Source of the DNA: Akkermansiaceae bacterium
Lineage (GTDB): Bacteria; Verrucomicrobiota; Verrucomicrobiia; Verrucomicrobiales; Akkermansiaceae
Direction: 5' to 3'
DNA length: 15,027 nucleotides
Assembly (NCBI GenBank): GCA_014379305.1
Contig: JACMMB010000260.1
Location: 1 to 15,027, forward strand
The notes under the pieces were generated by a model. That model searched no databases, was not told the DNA's origin, and was given only the letters and a program-made list of their open reading frames with translations. Shown here piece by piece: positions 1 through 6,655 of this stretch. A program made the translations under genes and the position numbers. How positions within the stretch are numbered: position 1 is the first letter of the stretch; the number at the start of each line of letters is the position of its first letter.

Positions 1-509
1 GAAAGATCGATCAGCAGGCGGTCCATCACTTGCCGGAGATACGTTCCTGCGGGAAGAGCGCTTAATCCAACCTGTCCGATATCTTCGAGTTCTTTCCGCA
101 GACTCTCGGGCAGATAGAAGGTTTTGTTTGGGTGATAGGCATCGAGGAACGACCCTTGGTAGCCCACGGGGTTTCGTTGGGAAACGGGGAGTTGAATCGT
201 CCCACGGATTTCCAAGGCTGCGGGTGATAGCCAACCGTGCCGCGTCCTGTATACCGCCGCATCCTCCCGGACCTCCGACGTCATGGGAAACCGATCTTGT
301 TCGGGAACAAGATAGCGTCGGGCGCGACCTTGGCCTCTTGGCTCCAAACGTTTCTCCGAAACCAGCTGGTCCAGTCTCCGTTGCAAAGTCCGTTTAGGGA
401 ATCCAAGCGTGGGATTCGCTAGCAGTTCTTTCACAGATGCGCCGAATGTGCGCCCCGCGATGATTCGGTGGAGGTTGTCGAATTCTCGGGCTGGAATTTG
501 AAGTGGCAT
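1..509 (-). CDS. Fic-family protein, N-terminal part (truncated by window edge)
   Basis: I translated this by hand; 169 residues are visible and the frame is still open at base 1. Residues about 114-131 (PVGYQGSFLDAYHPNKTFYL) and about 154-169 (AGTYLRQVMDRLLIDL) match the region that precedes the Fic core in many Fic/DOC proteins, enzymes that usually transfer AMP or another nucleotide part onto target proteins. The catalytic HPFx(D/E)GNGR motif and the usual inhibitory helix would lie beyond the edge, so activity cannot be judged. Residues about 22-68 (VKELLANP, then KRTLQRRLDQLV, then GQGRARRYLV) read as a winged helix-turn-helix, suggesting DNA binding and possible autoregulation. The ATG at 509 is chosen because the frame upstream soon meets a stop. 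The other nearby ATG, at 529, is out of frame. The gene lies downstream of the NlpC/P60 gene on the same strand but has its own repeat-rich upstream region. The family call is from memory of the motif. Confidence 0.72.
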   Translation of the reverse strand, partial: MPLQIPAREFDNLHRIIAGRTFGASVKELLANPTLGFPKRTLQRRLDQLVSEKRLEPRGQGRARRYLVPEQDRFPMTSEVREDAAVYRTRHGWLSPAALEIRGTIQLPVSQRNPVGYQGSFLDAYHPNKTFYLPESLRKELEDIGQVGLSALPAGTYLRQVMDRLLIDL

Positions 510-589
510 GATTCCGGGTTTGTTGGCATGATTCGGTTCAATCGCGCCTAAAACGACCTTTATATGGCACAATTAAACAAATCGTGCCA
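504..589. promoter_or_regulatory. Candidate operator cluster upstream of and overlapping the Fic start
   Basis: Four copies of TGGCAYRATT are visible. Three read on the plus strand (504-513 TGGCATGATT, 524-533 TGGCATGATT, 565-574 TGGCACAATT) and one is inverted (580-589, AATCGTGCCA). The last two form the inverted repeat TATGGCAC-N13-GTGCCATA (563-591). The start-to-start spacings are 20 and 41 bp, close to two and four helical turns, so the direct copies face the same side of the DNA. The first copy contains the Fic start codon. A repressor binding here would block transcription or translation initiation. The winged-helix segment of the Fic protein itself is the obvious candidate ligand, which is inference. 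Confidence 0.55.
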
Positions 590-655
590 TAAAAATCTTC
601 AAATTTTCCATATCCGAGCCATTAGCCCGTTTTTCCGAGCACGGGTGTGGAAGAG

Positions 656-1177
656 TCAAAGCCCTGCAGGATGGCGCATCACATGGCCCCTTCCTTGACG
701 AGTGGCCGTCTTCCAACGAGGCCCGGTTTCTCCTCCAGGGCCACCAGTATCAAGACGCAGTCCGGCGACTGTCATGAATACGTGGCCATTCCGAACATAC
801 AAAGTGATCCATTTCCCTTCGCCTTTTTTGCCATACGAAAAATAGCCTTTCGACGGGATGCTGCCCTTCATGAGTCCCGCCTCACGCAGGACATAGGAAA
901 CCGTGCCAGAGCAATCGTAGCCGGAATCCTGCAGTCTGGCATGACCACCGCCCCACTTGTAGGGCTTACCCTGCAGGCGGTTCCCCGCAGCGATCGCGCG
1001 CTTCACCGCCGCAGGAGCGTTTCTCGGTGCGTAAGCTAAACCGTCTTTTAGCATCGCCGTGCGACCGCTTTCGAAGCGATAGGAAACGGGCTGTCGCGCT
1101 TTCACCTGACTGGAGCAGGATACCAAGCCGCCGATGAGCGGCAAACAAATGGTCAGGAGAAGGGTAAAACTTTTCAC
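656..1177 (-). CDS. NlpC/P60-family (C40) lipoprotein, putative peptidoglycan endopeptidase
   Basis: This is a small secreted cell-wall hydrolase, expected to cut peptide stems of peptidoglycan in the periplasm. With the GTG start at 1177 the protein has 173 residues. A short Lys-containing n-region and hydrophobic stretch end in the lipobox LVSC, with lipidated Cys21. The catalytic domain shows KWGGGHA (about 74-80), YDCSG with nucleophile Cys89, GHVFM with His132, then LRLDT and GPRW near the C-terminus. The usual third polar residue is not a plain His here. A longer frame from TTG at 1213 exists, but it adds 12 residues before the signal peptide, so GTG is preferred. No strong ribosome binding site is seen for either start. 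rdgB lies just upstream on the same strand (stop at 1219), so the two may be cotranscribed. The exact substrate bond is unknown. Confidence 0.82.
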   Translation of the reverse strand: MKSFTLLLTICLPLIGGLVSCSSQVKARQPVSYRFESGRTAMLKDGLAYAPRNAPAAVKRAIAAGNRLQGKPYKWGGGHARLQDSGYDCSGTVSYVLREAGLMKGSIPSKGYFSYGKKGEGKWITLYVRNGHVFMTVAGLRLDTGGPGGETGPRWKTATRQGRGHVMRHPAGL

Positions 1178-1218
1178 GACGAAAAGTTTTTCAAATTTTG
1201 TTAAGGAAAGCAAACTAT

Positions 1219-1812
1219 TTATCCCCTCCCATCAAGGAAGGCGACTACTTGATTCAAAGCCCGCGCACGGTGACTCAGGGAATTTTTGATTCCATTGCCA
1301 AGTTCCGCGAACGTCTTCTCGTGGCCGACCGGGATGAAAAGCGGATCGTATCCAAAGCCGCCAACTCCGTGAAGGGATTCCACAAGATGCCCTTCCACAG
1401 TTCCACTGAAAGCCGCCTGTTCGGAACCGCCGCGGGCGAGCACCATGGTGCAACGGAAACGAGCGTTCCGATTCGCCTTGTCGGCCATTTCGGCCAGCAA
1501 GCGGGCATTGTTCTTCGCGTGATTTCCCTCCTCGCCCCCGTAACTGGACGACCAGACGCCCGGGGCCCCTCCTAGCGCATCTACTTCGAGACCGGAATCA
1601 TCTGAAAGCACCCAACCCTCAATGCAGCGGCTGATCCCCACGGCTTTCAAGCGGGCATTCTCCAAAAACGACGTTCCCGTTTCTTCGATTTCCGGAAAAT
1701 CGGGAAACGCCTTCGCATTCAAAACTTCAAATCGATCCCCGATCATCGCTTGGATTTCCTCGGTTTTGTGAGCGTTGCGGGTCGCAAGAATCAGACGTGG
1801 CAGCGGCTGCAT
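1219..1812 (-). CDS. rdgB: RdgB/HAM1 non-canonical purine NTP pyrophosphatase
   Basis: This cytosolic enzyme hydrolyses dITP, ITP and XTP to the monophosphates plus pyrophosphate, keeping deaminated purines out of DNA and RNA. The 197-residue length is normal for the family. Visible signatures are the N-terminal ATRNAHKTEE (10-19), ETGTSFLENARLKA (44-57), SDDSGLEVDALGGAPGV (70-86) with the metal and catalytic acidic residues Asp71/Asp72, GFGYDPLFIP (152-161) and SHRARAL (180-186). The family sequence after APGV usually reads Y-S-A-R; here it is WSSSYGG, a mild variation. The start is ATG at 1812. The NlpC/P60 gene follows on the same strand within about 40 bp, and the first thioredoxin gene is divergent. 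The call is secure from motif order and length. Confidence 0.93.
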   Translation of the reverse strand: MQPLPRLILATRNAHKTEEIQAMIGDRFEVLNAKAFPDFPEIEETGTSFLENARLKAVGISRCIEGWVLSDDSGLEVDALGGAPGVWSSSYGGEEGNHAKNNARLLAEMADKANRNARFRCTMVLARGGSEQAAFSGTVEGHLVESLHGVGGFGYDPLFIPVGHEKTFAELGNGIKNSLSHRARALNQVVAFLDGRG

Positions 1813-1887
1813 GGCTTTTCGCTAATCGAAAACTGAATTTCTGGCGAAGTTTTTTGAATAATATCCGGTTTGGTGGCACTTATATCC

Positions 1888-2349
1888 ATGATGAAAGCAA
1901 TCACCTGGCTCGCCTCCGTAACCGTGGGAGTCGCCGCCCTCACCTCCTCCGCCTTTGCATCCACCCCGGAAGGTTGGTCCACCGATCTCGATAAGGCCTT
2001 CGAAAAAGCCAAGGCCGAAAAAAAGGCGGTTCTTGTGGAATTCACCGGTTCTGATTGGTGTCCTCCCTGCATTGCCATGCGCAAAAACGTTTTTTCCAAA
2101 AAGGAATTCGTCGATGCCGCTTCGAAAAAATACATCCTCGTTGAACTCGATTTCCCAAAAGGAGACAAGGCGGTCGCGGAGAAAAATGAACCGATGGCGA
2201 AAAAATACAAAATCGAAGGGTTCCCTACCGTGATCCTTTTTAACTCGGAAGGTAAAGAATTCACACGCTTTTTTGCCTCTGAATATTCAAAAACCGAGGA
2301 TTTCCTCAAACACATCGACGAAGCACTGGTGAAAAAGGATCTGGACTGA
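1888..2349 (+). CDS. Secreted thioredoxin-fold protein (WCPPC)
   Basis: This is a periplasmic or exported thiol-disulfide protein of the thioredoxin-like (Thioredoxin_7/DUF255-like) type. The frame opens at TTG 1870, but ATG 1888 (immediately followed by a second ATG) gives a clean signal peptide: MMK, a hydrophobic core and a likely cleavage after SAFA (about residue 24). The mature domain has GSDWCPPC with redox cysteines 58 and 61 and the cis-Pro loop GFPTVILF near residue 117. The total is 153 residues. A lysine-rich helix (AFEKAKAEKK) precedes the first strand, as in many DUF255-like proteins. The next gene is a clear paralogue. The partner and direction of electron flow are not evident; no DsbD-type membrane reductant lies in the window. 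Confidence 0.85.
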   Translation: MMKAITWLASVTVGVAALTSSAFASTPEGWSTDLDKAFEKAKAEKKAVLVEFTGSDWCPPCIAMRKNVFSKKEFVDAASKKYILVELDFPKGDKAVAEKNEPMAKKYKIEGFPTVILFNSEGKEFTRFFASEYSKTEDFLKHIDEALVKKDLD

Positions 2350-2373
2350 TTCTCCCTCTTTTCTTCCCGCCAA

Positions 2374-2406
2374 CCCCGTCCGACCCAAGTCGCGGCGGGG
2401 TTTTTT
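2374..2406 (+). terminator. Intrinsic terminator after first thioredoxin-like gene
   Basis: CCCCG (2374-2378) pairs with CGGGG (2396-2400), with further imperfect GC pairing inside. A run of six T follows at 2401-2406. It begins about 25 bp after the stop codon, so the second paralogue probably needs its own promoter or readthrough. Confidence 0.8.
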
Positions 2407-2438
2407 CTGAAGCAACCCACCACAAGAAACCCCCTTCC

Positions 2439-2888
2439 ATGAAAATACTCATTCGTTCCGTCTCTATCTTCATCGCCTCTGCCTTGTTGGGGTTTGCTGG
2501 CGATGGTTGGCTCACCGATTGGGAAGCCGCCAAGGCCAAGTCCAAAGCGGAAAACAAACCGATCCTCATCAACCTCACCGGCTCTGATTGGTGCGGTTGG
2601 TGCATTAAGATGGAAAAGGAAACTTTCTCCCAAAAGGTGTTTAAAGACTTCGCTGCTGAAAATCTCGTCCTCATGGAAGTGGATTTCCCGAAGAAAAAAG
2701 AGCAGCCCGCGGTTTTGATAAAACAAAACGCCGAACTCGAAAAACAATATCTCGCCGGCGGTTATCCCACGGTTTTCCTGCTCGATGCCGAGGGCAAAAA
2801 ACTTTCTCCGGACCTCGGCACGCTTAAGGGCGGGGCAAATGAGTTCGTCGCAAAACTCAAGGAGATCACCGCCAAAAGAAAAAAGTGA
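2439..2888 (+). CDS. Secreted thioredoxin-fold protein (WCGWC), paralogue of the upstream gene
   Basis: This 149-residue protein has an n-region MKILIR, a hydrophobic stretch and probable signal cleavage after LGFA (about residue 20). The thioredoxin-like domain shows the redox motif SDWCGWC with cysteines 52 and 55, a following MEKETFS segment, and the cis-Pro loop GGYPTVFLLDAEGK near 105-118. It shares the architecture of its upstream neighbour (W-x-T/D-x-E/K helix, TGSDWC, VELDFPK/MEVDFPK, E/DAEGK), so the pair is a tandem duplication. The dipeptide between the cysteines differs (PP versus GW), which usually shifts redox potential. The C-terminus is strongly basic (ITAKRKK). The terminator between the genes suggests independent expression. 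The substrate is unknown. Confidence 0.85.
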   Translation: MKILIRSVSIFIASALLGFAGDGWLTDWEAAKAKSKAENKPILINLTGSDWCGWCIKMEKETFSQKVFKDFAAENLVLMEVDFPKKKEQPAVLIKQNAELEKQYLAGGYPTVFLLDAEGKKLSPDLGTLKGGANEFVAKLKEITAKRKK

Positions 2889-2900
2889 GCTCTTAAAAGA

Positions 2901-2944
2901 AGGGCCGGGATCGGTGGCAACTTCTTCACGTCCTCCCCGGCCTT
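2901..2944 (+). terminator. Hairpin after second thioredoxin-like gene, possible terminator
   Basis: The arms 2901-2909 and 2936-2944 pair over 9 bp (core GGCCGGG/CCCGGCC) around a 26-base loop, 12 bp after the stop codon. No T tract follows, so termination by this hairpin alone is doubtful; it may instead protect the 3' end. Confidence 0.4.
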
Positions 2945-3449
2945 ATCCGGTGGTTGGATTATAATCCCCTCGTGAAAAGGGATTTGCGACGGAATCCTCC
3001 AGCACCATTTACTCCGTTAAACTCTACTAAAAAGTTGAAGGGTGACGAGTCACCAAGCAGCTTGGCCTAGTTAGACATTCGCTCCCCACAATTGCCCGTG
3101 CCGATGACGGGACAGAACGGGCAGTTTGGTGAGAGAGGCCCCCAAGGCCTTAATAATCGCACTTTTGCCGATGTTCCTCCCCGTTTCCCCCATCGAGCGG
3201 GCGGGTTGTTGGGATTTCTCCTTTTCCCCGCCGGTCATTGCCGGTGAGAAAGAAGACGGAATCACCCAACCCGAACCCCTGATTCTGGAGAATCATTCCC
3301 CCCGGATTTCATCGCCAGTATCGGGGGTAGGGGTTGGTGTGAAAATCGTCTTCTCTTACTCAATCGCAACCTTCATGACTTGATTTCCAAAATAACTAAA
3401 GTTTTTGGGAAAACTGATTTTTCATTTACACCTGTTTTACGGATAGCGG
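2945..3449. other. Structured convergent spacer, no convincing gene
   Basis: No ORF here has a credible start, composition or recognisable motif; the two longest open frames (64 and 85 codons) use GTG or TTG starts. The stretch is rich in inverted repeats. These include the palindrome GGATTATAATCC (2956-2967), GGTGAC-GA-GTCACC (3041-3054), CCAAG-CAG-CTTGG (3053-3065), a 10-bp stem pairing 3090-3099 with 3117-3126 whose left arm can instead pair CCCGT with ACGGG (3107-3111), and TGATTCT-GG-AGAATCA further on. It separates the thioredoxin pair from the convergent tpsB gene, so 3' ends from both sides may fall here, or it may hold a small RNA. Confidence 0.35.
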
Positions 3450-3464
3450 GATTAACCTCGTATA

Positions 3465-5114
3465 TTAATAGGTAATCTGGATTCCAATGTGGACCTGGGA
3501 ACCCTGGTCATCGATACGCCAGCCATGATCAACTCGCAGATCCACCTTGTCGGCCATTTTGAACCGCATCCCCAATCCTGCGCTTGATAGCCAACTCGCA
3601 TCCTCTCCGCAGTTCTTCAACATGGCTTGATCGTAAAAGCTCAAAAACCTCATCTGATACCGTCCCCTGATCGTAATCGCGGGGGCATAGAGCTCCAGAC
3701 TGGTCTGCCAGCCATTGTCAGCGTAGTACTCCCTCTCGGTGACTCCACGCACAGTCTGATAGCCGCCCGCTGCAAACTGCTCGACGGGGAGAAGCCGGGT
3801 GTTGGTCACCTGTCCCGTGCCGCGCAGGGCGATACGCCAGTCTCCGCCTAACGACCACCATCCTTGAGTTGCCATCCGCATGATTCCGTAGTTCGCAAGG
3901 GCCTCGGGGTCATATATTTGAAAATCCTCGTCGTCATTTCCCGGGATCACCCCGCCGGGGGCGCCCAGCAAAGTCGTGTCCACCCAGAATCCTCCGTTTT
4001 CCCAATCACGGGCCAACCCGTAGTTGAGCCTGCCTTGCACCAGTCTCACCTCGCCAGGCGAATAGGGGGCTCCACCGAAAAGCACGAACTGGTTCGTTGC
4101 TTTGACCTCGACTCCAATCGCCAGACGTTGCCGCCATTTTCCGAGGGTGGGCAGCGAAAGCTTTTGGATCGCAGCCATCGACCACGATGTTCCGGTATTT
4201 TCCACCGGCAGACCGCCTAGGGTGGAGTCCGTGAGCACTTCCGCGTAAACCGCATCCAGTTGCAGCGACTGGTGGATGCTGTGGAAAGGAATTTCCCAAC
4301 TCAGCGCATACGCTTGCAAAGTGGAAACAGGCAATCCGACCACAGTCTGCAACGCCAGAATGTGCTCGTTGTTCGTCATCCCCGCGACTCCCAGAATCAG
4401 GCGGTCCTCCCCTAGCAAATAAGGGCCGCTGTTTTCATAACCGAGTGTCGCCCGCCATGGCTTTGTTTCTCCGAGCCCGATGAGAATATCCGCGGTCGCC
4501 GCCTCAGACCCCGGAGAAACCAGCAACTGCGGCCGACGGAACACGCTGCGCCCATACCAAGACATTTGTTCGTCGAGCTGGGTCCGTCGGACAAGATCAC
4601 CGCGCCGCAACGTGAGACCTTTGGTAATGGCCTGTGGATTGCCGTATTTCGGGCGTGTCACCCCGACGTTCCCAACTCGGCCGACATCGACGAAAAGCCT
4701 CAAGATGCCGGTCTCCAGATCTTGTTCCGGCGCATCGATCCCGACAACCGGATAGCCTTCGACATCGTAATGGACCAGGATCGTGTCCGCGATGGCGATG
4801 AGATCCCCCTCTTTTAACGACCGACCTTTCCAAGGGGTGAGCTTGAATCCTAGCGTCGCCGGGGAGGGCACTGGCAAATCTGCCGCCACGCTGAATCCGG
4901 TTGTAATCTGGACCAATTCGCCGCCGCTCCGGGCTTCCAGACGAATTTCATTGAGCCGTTTGCAGACGACAACTCCAGTGCCGACCGCACTGGTATCCGC
5001 TTCCTTGGTCGGCAGGGATTCGACGGCCTTCGGCTCAGGCATACGCGGATCCACCCCAGGCAGAAACTGCGCATGGGCCACGGAAGTCAGGAAAAGGGCC
5101 AGCAATAGGCGCAT
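3465..5114 (-). CDS. TpsB outer-membrane transporter, ShlB/FhaC/HecB family
   Basis: This is the pore partner of a two-partner (type Vb) secretion system, inserted in the outer membrane to export its cognate TpsA. The 549 residues match the family length. Order: signal peptide MRLLLALFLTSVAHA; a linker; a first POTRA domain about 85-150 with the typical pattern GRSLKEGDL, VEGYPVVGIDAPEQDL and GILRLFVDVGRV; a second POTRA-like repeat about 165-215 (LTLRRGDLVRRTQLDEQM, then LVSPG); and a C-terminal beta-barrel from about 220 with alternating strands. The signature VRG(Y/F) of the channel-plugging loop appears as TVRGV, so the aromatic residue is replaced. The chain ends in ITY, an aromatic end typical of outer-membrane barrels. 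The start is ATG 5114 with no clear ribosome binding site. tpsA lies 157 bp upstream on the same strand. A bulged 8-bp stem (3450-3477) spans the stop. Confidence 0.86.
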   Translation of the reverse strand: MRLLLALFLTSVAHAQFLPGVDPRMPEPKAVESLPTKEADTSAVGTGVVVCKRLNEIRLEARSGGELVQITTGFSVAADLPVPSPATLGFKLTPWKGRSLKEGDLIAIADTILVHYDVEGYPVVGIDAPEQDLETGILRLFVDVGRVGNVGVTRPKYGNPQAITKGLTLRRGDLVRRTQLDEQMSWYGRSVFRRPQLLVSPGSEAATADILIGLGETKPWRATLGYENSGPYLLGEDRLILGVAGMTNNEHILALQTVVGLPVSTLQAYALSWEIPFHSIHQSLQLDAVYAEVLTDSTLGGLPVENTGTSWSMAAIQKLSLPTLGKWRQRLAIGVEVKATNQFVLFGGAPYSPGEVRLVQGRLNYGLARDWENGGFWVDTTLLGAPGGVIPGNDDEDFQIYDPEALANYGIMRMATQGWWSLGGDWRIALRGTGQVTNTRLLPVEQFAAGGYQTVRGVTEREYYADNGWQTSLELYAPAITIRGRYQMRFLSFYDQAMLKNCGEDASWLSSAGLGMRFKMADKVDLRVDHGWRIDDQGSQVHIGIQITY

Positions 5115-5271
5115 CGCAGATCACGAGATGAGTATGCGGAATGTCGGAGATCTCCTTTGAGATACTCCAGCTCCACAGCGATCCTTAACATTTCCTAAAT
5201 TTTAAGCCAAGATAAACAATAAGTCTCCAAGCGACGCTCGTAACGGATCTCGTGGTTGGTCTAAGCTCAAT

Positions 5272-6378
5272 TTAGCGCTTCGCTACCGCAGTATTCCCGC
5301 CACGCATGCCGAAAAACGAGGAACGTTGGAGCAAGGACTTCGAACTGCTATTTTGGGCCACGCGCTTGTCGGCCCGTTCCGAATGTGAGGAATCCCTACC
5401 GGCATCACCTGACGCACTCATCGGCACACTGTACCTGATCGTCTGTGGTGCGGTGCTCACCTTGGTGCCATCGGGCCGGGTCAATTTTGGAATCGTCAGA
5501 GTCGCCTCGTTCACCGCAGGAACGGCGTCGCCTTCATCCGGGACCAAGATCACGCCATCCGAGTCGTATTCCCCGTTGAAAACCGCATTTCCGACGATAA
5601 CTCCGCTGGACTCGTTGGTGATCAAGCCTCCCTCGCCCACTTCCAGAAAGATGCGGCCATTTCCCGAATTCAAGCTCCCCTGATTGCTGATTTCCCGGCC
5701 CGCCGCCACTTCGATCCGGCTGGCTCGGGTCTCTCCCAAGTGCAGGACAAATCCAAATCCACTTTCCTCCTTGAGTCTGCGCTCTCCCGAGCCTGCTACC
5801 GAAATATCCCTGCCTCCTCCGATGAGCACATCCTGCGAGGACTTGATTCTAGCAGTATCTCCGACGATCACTCGCTCGCCGCCGAGAACCACATCGCCGT
5901 CAGTCGCCTCCACTCGACCATTAACGGTCAAATAGTTGAATCCTCCGGGCCCAGTCATTTTGTAGCCATTCCCATCAGAGAAATCCGCTGCATCCGACTT
6001 CAGTGTCGAGAGGGTCACACCCTTCGCGATGATTGAGCCGTTGACCTCCAAATCGGCGGAAGGGGAGAAAAAGGCGACGATTCCGTTTGAAGTTACCGCA
6101 CCATCGATCACGTGGGTTCCAGTCCCGCCTAAAAAATTCACCACGGTCTTGCCGTCCGTGAAATTGAAGACCAGCTCGCTACCGCTCTTCAGATTGAGTT
6201 GCTCCCAGTCAAACACCGTGTTTTTCGAGAGCGTGAAAACGGTGCGAGTCCCTGTCGCGGTGGTTTCCGTTGTCCAAGTCGCTGTGCCGGGCGTCGTCAA
6301 AACGGGATCCTTCGCGTGCAGGCTACTTGCAAGCGCACCGAGGAATGCCGCTTGAACGAGGATGGTTGAAAGTTTCAT
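5272..6378 (-). CDS. Short TpsA-like exoprotein with haemagglutinin-type TPS domain
   Basis: This is the likely secreted partner of the TpsB encoded just downstream. The frame opens upstream at 6534, but ATG 6378 is chosen because it starts a clean signal peptide (MKLSTILVQAAFLGALASSLHA). That gives 368 residues. Residues about 55-200 resemble the secretion (TPS) domain of filamentous haemagglutinin N-termini: short Gly/Asn-rich beta-helix turns, VNFLGGTGTHVIDGAVTSNG (80-99) and a SNGIVAFFSP segment where family members often show N-P-N-G. About 145-260 continue as right-handed beta-helix repeats (VNGRVEATDGDVVLGG, and so on). The C-terminal 100 residues are Ser/Arg-rich and end in a basic tail (FFGMRGG, then AVAKR). 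Classical TpsA proteins exceed 1000 residues, so this is close to a bare secretion domain. No adhesin, nuclease or other effector module is seen. No frameshift or stop is apparent. Confidence 0.72.
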   Translation of the reverse strand: MKLSTILVQAAFLGALASSLHAKDPVLTTPGTATWTTETTATGTRTVFTLSKNTVFDWEQLNLKSGSELVFNFTDGKTVVNFLGGTGTHVIDGAVTSNGIVAFFSPSADLEVNGSIIAKGVTLSTLKSDAADFSDGNGYKMTGPGGFNYLTVNGRVEATDGDVVLGGERVIVGDTARIKSSQDVLIGGGRDISVAGSGERRLKEESGFGFVLHLGETRASRIEVAAGREISNQGSLNSGNGRIFLEVGEGGLITNESSGVIVGNAVFNGEYDSDGVILVPDEGDAVPAVNEATLTIPKLTRPDGTKVSTAPQTIRYSVPMSASGDAGRDSSHSERADKRVAQNSSSKSLLQRSSFFGMRGGNTAVAKR

Positions 6379-6581
6379 ATAATCGAAAGAGCCCAAACCT
6401 CGATAATTAATGATATTTGAATTTTTGGTATTACGGGATCGCGTTACTCGCGGCACCCCGGTCCTCTGAAAAACAGGGTAGAAGCGGATTCGGCAGATCC
6501 ACGCATCCCAATGATATGACTGTTCAAATGGCATCAGGAGTGGCCATCAATCGATTCTCAGCCGATCTCAAGTCACTTTTT

Positions 6582-6595
6582 TGTTCGAGTGAACA
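6582..6595. promoter_or_regulatory. LexA (SOS) box of recA
   Basis: TGTTCGAGTGAACA is a perfect TGTTC-N4-GAACA palindrome, 60 bp upstream of the recA ATG. From memory, this is the consensus reported for LexA in Verrucomicrobia (tested on the Verrucomicrobium spinosum recA promoter). It predicts repression of recA in undamaged cells and induction after DNA damage. It is also about 200 bp upstream of tpsA, in the divergent spacer. No lexA gene lies in the window. Confidence 0.85.
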
Positions 6596-6655
6596 TCTTT
6601 TTTGTTGCCAACAGTTTGTAAATCCGCCAGAAATTCGCCAACACAACACATTTCC

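Noticed and set aside
294..313. 9-bp-arm palindrome resembling a LexA box (TGTTC-GG-GAACA)
   Set aside because: The spacer is 2 bp, not 4, and it lies inside the Fic coding region where it reads as ordinary codons.
626..645. CCCGT/ACGGG hairpin after the NlpC/P60 gene as a terminator
   Set aside because: On the minus strand no T tract follows the stem.
1791..2747. 318-codon minus-strand frame antisense to both thioredoxin-like genes
   Set aside because: It is the complement of two genes with signal peptides and active-site motifs; its own sequence is Phe/Ser-rich with no family features.
2950..3010. Possible tRNA- or tmRNA-like 3' end (GGATT/AATCC stem followed by CACCA)
   Set aside because: The loop does not fit a T-loop and no matching acceptor 5' strand is found upstream.
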